Position numbers and translations under genes: made by a program | Notes under the pieces: generated by a model | What the model was told of the DNA's origin: nothing | The model's database searches: none | Seen by the model: only the letters and a program-made list of their open reading frames with translations | Source of the DNA: Xiphias gladius | Lineage: Eukaryota; Chordata; Actinopteri; Istiophoriformes; Xiphiidae | Assembly (NCBI RefSeq): GCF_016859285.1 | Contig: NC_053415.1 | Span: 18,126,501 to 18,190,500 of the forward strand | Reading direction: 5' to 3' | DNA length: 64,000 bases | Shown: positions 51,936 to 64,000 of the stretch, in pieces | Position numbering within the stretch: position 1 is the first letter of the stretch | Layout: each line of letters starts with the position of its first letter

Positions 51936-54900
51936 TGCCAATTCCCCACTATTTTTTATCAGCTATTCAGTAATTTTGTCTCCCTCTTGTTTGGTGCTGG
52001 GCAGGCAGTGCACAGAGAGGTTATCAGCACTTTTTCAATGAAAACTTCCCATTGTGGCTGGAAAGGTTGACGAGAGCAGGGAGACGGCAACAAAACGGTA
52101 AAGTTGTTGGTGGTAAAAACAAAAAAGGAGCTAAAATATGCTAAAACGCTCCATAGAGCTGAGGGTAAACTGTTAAGTCAGGCGGCAATTCTCCGTAGGT
52201 TTATCCCTGAGTGACCCCTTTTGCACTGCACTTTATTATTTGATCCATTGCTTTAATTCTTCCTGTTTATTTTGTTTCATCTTTGTTCTGAACTTTGAAA
52301 TACATTCTTTGTATAACACATACAGAGTGCTATGAGAAAAAACAAAAATTATTGTAATCATCAGTATCAACATGTGGGTGAATGCACAACGGTATTTTTT
52401 GTTTCGTTTTATAATCAGTAGAACTTTGTTTGTATTCATGATGGATTTATTTTTACTCAGGGGGTGAAAATAATGTATTAAGAGGTGAATATCTAATTAG
52501 GCTTAATCTTAGCCAAACGCCACATTTATCTCCAGAGTAATCAATCCAAACTCAAACACAAACAACTCACCAATGAGATAAACAACACCCCACAGTGAAA
52601 ATGGCAGAACAGCTGGTTTAAAAGATAACAGTTTCTCATTTTGTTGTTACACTTGTCGTTATTTTACTGGTCCTTTTACCCTGCAGACTCTCCTAACAAA
52701 CCCCTGCTTCGCAGCTGCTTTCTTTTTGCATCCAAAGTAGTTCAGCCAGCCATGAGATGGTTGTAAAAATGTTATCTCACATAGTGTTGACCTTTTTTTG
52801 TGGCATCATGCCAGGCAAACACTCCGACTGAAAGCCCTAAATGGATCTGTGATGACCCATGTGTCCCCCACCCCAACCGGTCGTCACACTTGGACAAGTG
52901 CACAGAAAGACCTTCTCATTCCAGGCTCTTAATGGCCGCCTCTGGGCAGTCTGACGCAGGAAGTCACGAGATGCTGGGATATAAATGGGTAAAAGCAAGC
53001 TACAGCCTTACTGTAACTGTGATTTTGGGAATGTATTTCGACACTACAGAGCGAGTGTCACTGAAAAGCCTGAAATCAATCCTGAGAAAGAGAATGAGAA
53101 ATCCAGGAGGTCGTTGCAAACTCCTGCATGGTTCAAAAAATGTACCTTTATACATAGGGGACACGATCTGGTCAGGAATGTCAGTACGCTGTTTATAATA
53201 AGACAGAAAAATAGAGAGTGACATTAACAGATGTACAGCATTTACAGTATTAGTAGCAACTTGCATGAGCAGTGATATTCTTCTTTTCCACAGGCTGCTG
53301 TCAAAGCTAAACAGCAGGGCTAAGAAATAAAGCCTTTATTACACTGGTTAAAAGGAGCTCTGTTCATGAGAGAAAGTAACACGATACAGTAAAATACCTA
53401 AAGACCCTAGAGGATAACATTGCTGATATTTTTAAAAATACTTTTTTATTGTCAACAATTTCCACAAAAAGATCAAAACCAGCAACAAATTGATCCCATT
53501 AACATGTATGGCCTTTCTAATATAGTTTATTCCTCCGTGACGTAGAGCTTCATTGTTATCCAAATAAAAATAAAAACATGTCAATGAGTTGCACTGTTGT
53601 ATGGGCTGACATGTTCCTTACCTTGAACATGGGCACTTTATTTTGAGTCAGTCCCACATAAATAATCCTGGTGCCATAAATAGTCATTAGTACACCACAT
53701 GTGTATTAATCTGTGTCTTAAAATAGTACCCAACAAATGTACAATTTACTCTTGTTTGAATAAAGTTTGCTAGAAACTGTAGTGCCCAGCTGTTTTAGTG
53801 AACGTTTTTTAATTTAAAAGAAAAAACAATTAGATTTTCAGTAAGAATGAATAAGCTTGGGGCTGCCTGCTGCAATCAAAACAGGAGACAGATGAAGGTA
53901 TTGTTGTGTTTGGTGTTATCATGAGATTTGCCGACGGTGAGATTTGCTGACAGCTAGCCAGTCAGAAGCTACTCAGGTAAATGTGAGGAAAACCAGAGGA
54001 AGATTCAGCAGATTTGTAAGTGTTTTAAAGATAAAAGATGAAAACATTTAAAATTGCAAGTAAGTAAGTAAGTAAGTAAACATAAATATGTAAATAGTTT
54101 ACATTGTGAACATTGTTCATATATTTTTAAATAAACTCAAATATATATTAAACTTTACAACATTAAAAAAGTAAGGAATAACTTCAGCCCCATCACTTAA
54201 AGGGTAGTTGGACTGGGAAAGCAATAATGTCAAACATCTGAAAACAAAAATCCAGATAATACGGCATAAACATTTGACATCTTAGTATGAAATACTGGTT
54301 TGCGGTCAGGATCAAGCCTTTTCAATACTATTCAGTGATCTAATACAATTAATTGTCCAAAGTCACTCAGGTATTTTGACGGCTTTTTATTACTAGTGCA
54401 CACTGTCAGATGATCGGCTGACCCAAATATTCACCCCTCACATTCAGACAACATGTTTATGCTGATGCCTTTATGAAGACACCATTGTGTTTGCTCATAA
54501 TGTTACTCATAATGCTCCTACTCACGCTGGTTATCTTGCCTCTCTGCAACACATTACTGTTCTGGCGGCTTCACCAACTCAGCCTCCTTCTCTTCTGGTT
54601 CCTTACTGCCATAGCTCTCTATTGACTCTCATCTGTTATACACTTCGTGTATCCCATTTTAGTGACATGAGTCTGTTGGCTATTGTTCTGTAAAGCTGTG
54701 GGAGGCTCATTGTGCTTCCAGCTGAATCCTCTTCTACTGCTGAAATTCATCGCAAAGCAGTAATACGTTTGCAACGAATGATGCAAGTGTCTGATGTGTT
54801 TGCATTTGATTTGAGATCAACAGAAATTTGACAAACAAAATGTTAACAAATAAATTAATAACTGATGTGTTATTATGAGAAAATTGAAATGTAAAATTGA

Positions 54901-55033
54901 GATCATCAGTTGACAAGTGTCTCGGCCAAATCAAAACCTTGAGAGATACAGTTATATATTGTAGATTTCTGAGCCGTATTAGTGCCTGCTTTCTTTTCAA
55001 CTTGACATATTCTATAGTTTTAACCACCACTTT
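51936..55033. other. Intergenic DNA, no gene recognised
   Basis: No splice-linked exon or recognisable protein was found. A tetranucleotide tract (aagt)n lies at 54058-54079. Confidence 0.4.
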
Positions 55034-55610
55034 CATCCAGACTGAAATATCTCAGGAACTATTGGATAGATTACCTTGAAAATCTCGACGAGGAATCAAG
55101 GTCACCAGAGGATGAATCGTACTGACTTTGGTGATCCCCTGGCTTTTCATATAGCAGCACCAGCAGGTGAAAGTTTTCAATTATCCCATGAAATGTCCTA
55201 ACATCTTCCGGATGGTTTCACACAAAACGTGGTACAGACATTCATGGTCTCTACAGGATGAAGTGTAATAACTTTGTTGATGCTTTATTTTTTCCTCTAG
55301 CGACATCATCAAGTCAAATTTTCAATCTCTCCAATGCTTTGGTTTAAGGTGAAATATTTGCAAATCCAACCACACTCCAATCAATCTCAGACGTACTTGT
55401 ACTTGTTTAGTGCTAATTAGTAAAAACTTAGCATGCTAACATGCTAAACCAAGATAGCGACCATGGGGGACATTATACCTGCTTAATATTAGCATGTTAA
55501 CATTTCCACCGTGAGCATGTTAGCATGCTGACATAAGGCTTTGGCTCGAAGCATTGTCAAGCCTGAGCACAGCCCCCCGGAGCTTCTAAAATGGATGTAG
55601 ACTCTTGTTT
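55034..55610 (+). repeat. Copy 5 of the agcatgttagcatgct dispersed family (longest copy)
   Basis: It shows three successive sub-blocks beginning gactgaaatatctcaggaac, then atgaaatgtcctaacatctt, then tgctttattttttcctctag, followed by cttagcatgctaacatgcta and gtgagcatgttagcatgctg, and ends in atggatgtagactcttgttt. Words such as tttggtgatcccctggcttt recur between sub-blocks. Confidence 0.75.
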
Positions 55611-57692
55611 GCACAATACTGATCAGAGTACATTATCAGAGTAGAAGAATAGAATATGTGGTGCTTTTGAAGGCATGCCGTTACCGCGCAACAGAACACG
55701 AACCACATGGTCTATGAGGTCAGAGTGAATGTAGGGGGTGGATCGGCTCTTAACAGTCATATGGGCATTGTGCATTTTGCACAAATTTATAGTTAACCTG
55801 TTAGAGGCAAGCAGACATCGCGATGTAATCTGCAGTACATACTTTGCTAATTAGAGGGGCAGCAGAAGAGAAAATTAGCTGGTGAAAATTGTACATTCAC
55901 ACGGGCTTAAAGACAACTTGTGATCATGATCATGTCATCAGTGTGCTTGTTTTACTAATGATTAAAGACCAAGCATGATATATAGAAAAAATTTTGCCTG
56001 TTGAGGCTGTTAATAAATGATTTGTCAAGCTGTTCTTCCTTTGTCATTATACTAGACATCATGAACAATCCTTGTTGCATATGGTAGGTGAAATCTGAAC
56101 TAAATAAAACATACAATAATTCTGCAGCGAAATCTCACAAAGTTGGGATTTTCCATAGTGATGAACACTGTGTAAACCATGCTAGTATAGCCCTCTGGTC
56201 TAAATACTCTTCTCATGGGCACCACAGCTAAATAGAGTATATGACTGCCATCTAAATATGCCCTATTACTGTTTTCCAATCTTTCATTCTGCTATGCTAA
56301 ATCAGTCCTTCTGTCTCTTTCAGTAGCAGGGAGTCTTACTTATTACCATTTCAAACCTCTAGTTCAGCTTGTATGTTCCCTCATTATATCTGATGAGGAG
56401 TCTGGCCAGTTTTGGGAAAAAGGAAACAATCGTTCAAAGCCTATACAGAGCTCAAGTGAAATTACACAGTGCTGTTCAAAACCACACACTCATAAAACAA
56501 CAATAGTGGCTTCGGTGTCAATGTGGCGACGCAAACTACTGATGATTGTATGAGTGTCCTTATGTTTACATGTATGCAGTGAATGCACAACAAGCTGCCT
56601 CGCTTCAAAAATAATGGCAGCCGTGCTCTCTAGCAACAGTTAGCCACACCGGGAATTAATCATGTATTTCTAACAATACTGAATCACATCACACATGTCT
56701 GCTACTTTACCTGATGTGCTTCTCATACTTCGGTATAACAAGATGAGCTCATACTGTGAAATTATGCAAGAGGCTAAGGCAAATTAATTCAGTCGTCAAC
56801 TTCATCTTAATAGCATTTCACCATATTTGTTTTGTCATGCAAATCCTCAGTGCCCAAGACTTCTTGTTGGATTGGACAGGTTCAAGGCTTATAGCACACA
56901 GCCGCATTATTTTGCGTAGGCTACCCATATCATAATTAACGCCAAGCCTGTGTGAGGGTGTGCATTATGGAGAAATAATATTTTACCTTTTGTGACAAAT
57001 ACAAACAGACCTTTCTCCTCAGGTGAGAGAAATGTGTACTGAAAAAATGACATACATTGCATCGTTGGTGTTTAATTTGGATTTAGCAAGTATGTACTGT
57101 AGATGCTGGTGAGTATGATCAAGGTGCATAATGTTGTGATGTTGGATAATCACAGTTGCTTCACTCTCTTTTGATAATGCTGATTTTGTAGTTTAAAAAA
57201 GTGAATTGTTATTAGCTATTTCTTAAAAACCTGAGCAAAACATTAGTGATAATAGCAATATGGGATTCATGCACTGTGCAGCTAGTGAGGGAAAAGAAGG
57301 CAAAAAAAGTGAATAATGTCATCCTACTCACACAGTAATCCTTTAAAGAGGGTTTTGCTGCCTCTCACTGCCAGACACTTTGATACATCCCTTTTGAAAA
57401 TGACAGGGAAAAAAAGCTGGAATAGAGTGATTTTAAGGGGATTGCGGAGGAGAGAGAGATATGCGTTTAATTCACTTTTCAGCATGAAAAAAAAAAAAGA
57501 TTATATTTTTTAGAGGTAATGTAACTTTTCAGGAAATAGAAAATTGCTCAGAGCACCATCTGAGGGGAAGTCTTTGAATCTTTTAGTTTCTCCATGTTGA
57601 TTGGTAAGATGTGTAAGTGATTAAAGCCTTTCTAAAACTGTGCTGCAACATCACTTCTACACATAATCTTACACCACACAACAGTGTATTAG
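55611..57692. other. Intergenic DNA, nothing recognised
   Basis: AT-rich, short unrelated open frames only. No repeat copy or exon could be supported. Confidence 0.35.
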
Positions 57693-58241
57693 CAGTAGAG
57701 GCATTGCAGGAAGTATTCAGAACATTTAGTTAAGTAAAAGTAGCAACATTACAATATTAAAATATTCCATTACAATTAAAAGTATTGTATTAACATATCA
57801 TAGAAGTAAATGTACATTGACTGTATTTAAGAGTAACATTAGAAAATTCACTTTAAGTATAAAACGTAAGATTACTAACGCAGAAAAATGTCCCATGTGA
57901 GTATAGGCAATAATATATGTAAGTGGCATTTTATTGTTTTAGTTGGTCAAAGTGGAGCTAATTTGAACTATGTCATATACTGTTGTGTAGTTTATTCTAT
58001 GACAGTGAAACATATTTTATAAGCTTGTCATATTTTTTCAATGTAAATCTGAGTCTTTAAAGTAACTAGTGACCACAGCCGTCAAATGGTTGTTAGAAGT
58101 AAAAAAAAATACAATATCTACTTCTAAAATGTGGTGGAGTAGAAGTGTGAATTAGCCCGAAAGTACTCACAAATACTAGTAAAGTACATTACCTTAAATT
58201 TATACTTAGCTACAATACTTGAGTAAATGTACTTAGTCACA
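57693..58241. repeat. hAT-like element, copy 5
   Basis: It begins cagtagaggcattgcaggaa, then gtattcagaacatttagtta and gtaaaagtagcaacattaca, and closes with gtggtggagtagaagtgtga and acttgagtaaatgtacttag. The right terminal ccaccactg is lost. Confidence 0.6.
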
Positions 58242-61200
58242 TTGAACTAATGAGGAGAGCTAGAGATGTAATTCTCAATCACTGATATCATTACACAGTA
58301 CATGAATTATAACCTATGCATAAGCATACTGCAAGAGCAGACTCAGAAACATAATAGTTGCCATATCTGAATCTGCAAGCTTGGTGTCTGTTTATTTTCC
58401 GTCTCATATGATGATACAAATCTTTGTACTTAAGACAAATTTCACATGTGAAAGACGCTCAAATTCTCTTCTGTCTGTATGTACTATTCTGTACGGGTTT
58501 GTAGGATTGTCTGTAGAAAAAAAAAAAAAAAAAAGATGTAGGCGTTTGTACCTAAAAGAAGACATGCTGTAATCAACTATGTGTATACAGTATATATTTA
58601 CTGAATATATGAATATGTAGATATGCAGACATGCTAAATCATCAGCATCCTGCTTGGAAGACAACAGAGAATGGAAGCTCTCACAGCGGACCAGCCATCA
58701 TACGCAGACCTGTCCATCAAATACTTGGTCGCCATGGAAACAACCTAGTTCCAAACTAGCGCGAGGCGGGTGCAGCGATATAATGGAGGACCAGACAGAA
58801 CCATGCCTGCCTGGATGTGTGTTGCTTTTAAAGCGACCATCCCCATCCTTGTCTTTTCCAGTTATTTAAAGTGAGACTGGGGGAAAGAGAGTGTGACACA
58901 GTATCTGGCTATGGTACCAAAAATATACGCAACTAGAAAACAAGCTGAAGTGTGCTTAAATACGAACATAAAGCATCTTTGTTAGTGGTTATTTTTTACT
59001 GAAACTAATACTCAGGCCTAAGCACCATGACACTACTTCCACCGTTTCTCTGGAAACGGTATTGTAGGTTTAGAGAGGTTTAGACAAGAGTTTCAAAGAG
59101 CTCTTGATGGCTTATCTTATCAACAACATGTAATCATCAAAGGTATTACATCCAGCTTACATCAGTCAGATAACAGGCACATTACAAGCAGAGCCAGAAA
59201 AATAAACGAGCGAGATGGAGAGAGGAGAAAAAGAAAGACAATGTCATAGAGAGAAAGATGGAGCCATCTCTCTAAGTTGCTGTTAAAAATGGAACATTAA
59301 AAGGGAAACAGAGAGACTAGTTAACGTTGTCATGGGATGACAGAAGTGGAATTGCAGAAATGTGACACCAAACTGAAATCTTATCAGTATGGTGACCTCA
59401 CACTGGCAGACATTTAGAATGGAGACTAATTGCAGTTTCAAAAAGTGTGAAGCCTGTGCAGGAAAAACTGTGAGGAAACAGAGGAAAACAAGCCTGAAGC
59501 CCGGGAGATGCAGAGAGAGAGAGAGAGTACTAAGAGTGACAAAAGGTGAGCTGACGGCATCTGCCATTGCTGTATGCTGACGTTGTGGAAGTGGGGCTGC
59601 CATTTCCCAGGAAGTGACAGGTACAGTGTGAAGAAATCTCAGGGAACCCTCATGGGGTCCAACACTGCTGTGAGCACAAATGAATAGAGCTGCAAGTGAC
59701 AGCAGCTGGCAGGGTCCAAACACTCTGTGGATCCACTGTAGTAAAAATAAACTTGGAAATATTATAAAATTTACATGCAGAGATGTTTCCCTCACACTGG
59801 CATACTCAGATCTTTCCCGAAAGGTCCAGATTCATACAGAAAAATCAATTAAACTCTTCCTCTTTCCCTCCCTGCTGTCACAGGCCAAGTTAATTTGAAA
59901 ATGTTATTTAAATTAGGGAAAATTATGTGCGTCCACTTTTTCAGGTCCTCTTGTAAGGATCTCGACCCACATAGAAAAAATGGCTGAATCTTTTAATCAG
60001 TTAATGAGTTAGTCGACAGAAAATTAATCAACAACAATTTTGATAATTACGTAATCACTGAAGTGATTTATTAAGCATGAGACAAAAACATTTGCTATTT
60101 CTAGATTCACAAATCTGAGGATCACTGTTTTACTTTGTTTTTTATTGTAAAACCATATTTTTGGAGGTTTGGACTGTCGGTTAAAAAAAAAAAACATTCG
60201 GAAATATTCTGTTTTGTCATCTAACCCAGTAATTTTTGTGGCTAAACCTAACCAAACCGTGACCGTTCCACAATGTTAACCGTGTGTATATTATTGTTAC
60301 CCTGATGATGGTGGTCCAGTACGCCTGCCGTTGGTACACTCCTATGGACGTATCTAAGGGTATAGACAAACAACCTATGTGGTCGTTTAGGTTGAAGGAC
60401 TTGTTTCTAAATTTCCATTTTTCTGAGCATTTTAAGAACTTTTTGTCCATTTTGTCTTGAAAATTGTTCATCGCATTCATCAGGAATGTGACTGACAAAG
60501 CCCTCTTACTCTGAGTCTCAGCTGGTTAAACATAAATTCTGTCTCCTCCTGTTTTCTATAATAACCTATTCTGATAAAACTCTGCTTCTTGGAAATGCAG
60601 GCCTCACGTGGACTGAGGGCCAAAATGAAGTTTATGTTTTTCAAATTTAGCTGGTTTTATATGGACACCCAGGTGAGATTTTGTTTTGGGCACGTCCACC
60701 CACATCTTCACCCCCAAATCATTTTCCTTCTTTAACAAAACCATAATGGAGCTGTCCGCAAAACCAAATTTGTTATTTTAGTTAAAACAAATCATTTTTA
60801 AGACACATCAAATATCTAAACTGTTCTCTCTTGTGATGATAAATTTGTATTATTACTGTATTTTCACACAGCAAATGGTTCGTTCTTCAACAGTTGTTCA
60901 TGTTTGAAACATGGTAAATCTGCATTTACATCCAAAGTATTTTCTAGCATTTATTGCCCTTTATGAGCTCAAAAGTTGTTTAGTGGCTGACTTAAGCAGG
61001 TTGATTTACTAAACAGGGCTGGGCCAGCAATCCACATGCAACACTTAAAAAAATTTATAATAACCATCATAATGCTGGTTATTATCTGGGGATCTGGAGC
61101 AGAGGGTCTAGATGTGGGATAACGGTGCTTATTGCAGAGCACATGGAGAGCTTTGTTACATGTAGAGGTCATGCGGAGGTGTCAACAGTCTGCTTGGTAA

Positions 61201-62156
61201 TGATAGCTTTGTCCTACATCTTCCCCTCTTGGGTCATTGAGGTCATCCAACATTGTTCAGTACTGGAAGAAACGTGGAAAACATGTAACATTTAGGTGGA
61301 ACAAAGGGCCCTTGTGCCCATATGTAGGGTGGTGATCCCCTGACCTTGGATTGGTGATGTGCAAAGCAGTTCTTTCCAATGTCCCGAATCACTAGAATCA
61401 GTTCATTAAAAAGATTTGTTTGAAAGACTCTAAATCGTTCAATGCTTGACCGGAGTGCTGTCTGCATAGTCCCACTCACTGAACTGAGCATGGCTGAACA
61501 GTGTATACTCCTCATGATCCCCGGCTTCTGAAAGTACTGTCACTTTGACAAACACGCCAAACTCAGTTTATAATTCTTGATATTTTAAAAGTTTCCTTGC
61601 TGAATATTGGAGATGAACACTGGTTTTAATGACTTAAAATCTTTTAACTGATCCACAGTTCAGCATCACTCTTGAACTGGGCCTGATTCCGGCAGTTTGA
61701 GCTGCTGACGCTCTCATTGAAGCTGCAACATCACCATGAGTCTCTACACTCTCCACTCATACAGGCCAGCCTAACATTTCAAGTGTGTGTTTATCGGGGA
61801 AGTCTGTTAAAGCAATGGGAAACTTGAAGGTGTGCTATTGTATTCATGTAGCGTTTGTAAATATAACCACGTGAGGAATTAGGCCATTGATTATCCTGTA
61901 CTAACTCCCAACAACATTAGCCGTTAGCTCAGAGAAAAGAATGGCCTCCATGTGAGCGTATCTCTGTGAATAAATCAATGACTTGAATCAGCTACTCAGT
62001 GAGTGAGTGTATCCCTGCACGTTCGCTTGCAACTGACTCAGAGCTCAAGGGAACTGAGAAATGAACAGATCATTTCCGGAAGTGATTCAGTTCATTTTGT
62101 TCACCCAAAAGATTTGGTCTTTGGAACAAAACGTTCATGAATGACATGACACTATC
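58242..62156. other. Intergenic DNA, no gene recognised
   Basis: No recognisable exon. The region 61340-62150 contains the recurring words gaatcagttcatt, gattcagttcattttgttca and acgttcatgaatg, suggesting a decayed dispersed element, but I could not define its ends. Confidence 0.35.
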
Positions 62157-63560
62157 TTGGACCTGACGTCCAACATTGTGGTAAGCGTATTGTATCACTT
62201 CCTGTTACTGACAATATGTACTGTGGTCCCCTTTATTTCTAAAATCCTTGAAAAATCTGTTGCAAACCAATTATGTGATTATTTGCATAGGAATGGTATG
62301 TTTGAAGATTTTTGGTCAGTATTTAGAGTAGATCATAGTACAGAAACAGCACAGGTGAAAGTTACCAATGATCTTCTCATTGCCTCAAACAATGGACTGG
62401 TCTCTATTCATGTACTGCCAGATCTTAGGGCTCTATTTGACACCATCGATCACAAGATTTTGTTACAGAGACTGGAATATGTCATTGGGAATAAAAGAAA
62501 CGCACTAGGCTGGTGGAAGTCATATTTATTGGATAGATTCCAGTTCATTCATGTTACCAATGACTCTTCCATGCACACAAAAGTTAGTCATGGAGTTCCA
62601 CAGGGTTCTGTGCGAGGACCGAGTTTTCACCCTAAATGCTTCCTTTGAGCAAAATTATCAGGAAGGACCACATAAGTTTTCATTGCTACTCAGATGACAC
62701 CCAACTGTATTTATCTATAAAGCCAGATGAAACTAAATAGGCAGTCAAATTTCAGGCATATCTAAAACACGTGAAGGCCCGAATGAACTGTAATTTTTTT
62801 ACTTCTAAATTCAGATAAAATTGAAGTTATTGTACTTGGCCGTAAACACCTCAGAAAAACATTATCTAATCATATCGTTACTTTGGATTGCATTACCTAG
62901 GCCTCCAGTTCTACTTTAGGTAACCTCTGGGTCATTTTTGAGCAGGACATGTCCTTTGCCTCACATTTAATACAGGTCTCTAGGGCAGTCTTCTTCCACC
63001 TGCACAATATTGTGAAAATTAGAAACATCCTTTCTCAAAAGGATGCTGAAAAACTAGTCCGTGCGTATGTTACCTCTAGACTGGATTACTGTAATTCCTT
63101 TTTATCAGGATTTCCCAATAACTCTGTGAAAAGCCTCCATTTTATCCAGAATGCTGCATTGTGAGTACTGACAGGAACTAGAAAAATGGATCATATTTCT
63201 CCCATATTAGCTTCTCTGCATTGACCCGCTGTAAAATCCAGAATAGAAGTCAAAATCCTTCTCCTTACATACAAAACCCTTAATGACCAAGCTCCATCAG
63301 ATCTTAAAGACCTCATAGGTCCTATTACCCCAATAGAACAGATGGGTCTCAAAATGCAGGCTTACCTGTGGTTCTTAGAGATTCCAACAGTAGAATGGGA
63401 GGCAGAGACTTCAGCTATCAGGTTCCTCTCCTGTGGACCCAGCTCCCACTTTGGGTACAGGAGGCAGACAACCTCTCTACACTTAACATTATTATTAGAC
63501 TTTTCATCTCTGATAAAGCTTATAGTTAAGGCTGACGCACTGAGCACTTCTTCCCTCTTT
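62157..63560 (+). mobile_element. 5'-truncated L2/Rex1-like LINE reverse-transcriptase remnant
   Basis: The first 163-codon frame (62157-62648) contains PFISKILEKSVANQL, DHSTETAQVKVTNDLL, DTIDHKILLQRL and VPQGSVRGP, the canonical reverse-transcriptase blocks (LEK..., F-D-x-IDH, GVPQGS). After a break, a SDDTQLYLSIK box corresponds to YADD with Ala changed to Ser. Then follow AEKLVRAYVTSRLDYCNSFL, SGFPNNSVKSLHFIQNAAL, LTGTRKMDHISPILASLH, and KILLLTYKTLNDQAPSDLKD after a stop codon in place of the usual WLPV. Frameshifts and stops make it inactive. The apurinic endonuclease part is missing. The exact LINE clade was not resolved. Confidence 0.85.
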
Positions 63561-64000
63561 TCTCTCTCCCTCTCTCTACCCATGCATTTACATCACACTA
63601 CTGCATTTCATGAACATTGTGTCTTCTCTCTTCCTCTCTAGTTTGTGCTTTTCCTTTATGTCTTGTCTCTCCCTGTCCTCATTCTGCCGGTATCCCTGCC
63701 TCTGGAGCTGCAGGATCCAGAACTGCCACTACTACTCAACAGTCATCATCATTATTCATTTTATTATTATTATTATTGTTAATTGGTACTGCTGCCTTTG
63801 CTGCTGTTATATTAATAACACTATTACACCTATAAATATCACTATTATTATTACCATTATAACAACCAGTCTGATAATGCATAAATTCAACAGTATATAA
63901 AGCTGTTCCTGGTCTCTTTCTCTTCTGCCTCCCTCTCTCCCCCCTCTTTCTCCCCTCACCCCCATTTCTCTCCTCTCAACTCAACCGAGGCAGATGGCCA
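63561..64000. other. Low-complexity flank, nothing recognised
   Basis: Pyrimidine-rich tracts (ctctctcccccc-type) and an ATT-rich run near 63740-63860 follow the LINE. No gene is visible up to the window edge. Confidence 0.4.

Noticed and set aside
54058-54079. aagt tetranucleotide run considered as a CRISPR-like or regulatory array
   Set aside because: A plain microsatellite with no spacers. No CRISPR array is expected or seen in this eukaryotic sequence.
59283-59795. 170-codon minus-strand frame
   Set aside because: Hydrophobic, Leu/Phe/Ser-rich, no family resemblance and no splice signals that extend it. Judged to be chance.

Overview
The window is vertebrate nuclear DNA from a ray-finned fish, most likely a percomorph teleost. 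Support: GT-AG introns throughout, long (CA)n/(GT)n tracts, tRNA-SINE-like, hAT-like, Tc1-like and LINE remnants of teleost type, and five vertebrate genes whose reading frames close exactly across the splice sites proposed here. No bacterial genes, operons, CRISPR arrays or rRNA genes were seen.

Layout. (1) 220-550 (+): the last two coding exons of tfdp1, encoding the DP1 acidic tail. (2) 3834-7387 (+): a complete seven-exon grk1 (rhodopsin kinase, 561 aa, CAAX end CCIS). (3) 8440-10799 (-): a complete four-coding-exon METTL21C/E-type lysine methyltransferase (266 aa), convergent with grk1, with a probable 5' UTR exon near 12.4 kb. (4) 16942-21914 (-): a six-exon secreted protein of 650 aa with a signal peptide, about 500 residues of Glu/Pro/Val/Lys-rich tandem repeats and a C-terminal C-type lectin domain. 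This is the most unusual gene here. (5) 26850-35548 (+): a complete ten-exon jam2 (junctional adhesion molecule B, 296 aa) with a deca-proline tract in its tail and a PDZ-binding end. (6) 36.4-64.0 kb: 27 kb with no recognisable host gene, holding repeats and decayed retroelements.

The five genes do not form one pathway: cell-cycle transcription (tfdp1), photoreceptor recovery (grk1), protein lysine methylation (mettl21), a secreted lectin-like protein, and cell adhesion (jam2). tfdp1 next to grk1 matches the human 13q34 neighbourhood, except that ATP4B, which lies between them in human, is not seen in the 3.3-kb gap.

Repeats recur at scale: five copies of a CAGTGGTGG-ended hAT-like element, two of them with near-matching 8-bp flanks; five copies of an AT-rich 'agcatgttagcatgct' family; a palindromic element at 2.85-3.2 kb with a decayed relative at 18.4 kb; two Tc1-like ends; and LINE remnants at 49-52 and 62.1-63.6 kb. 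All exon coordinates were derived by eye from splice consensus and frame continuity. Function comes from remembered family sequences, not a search.
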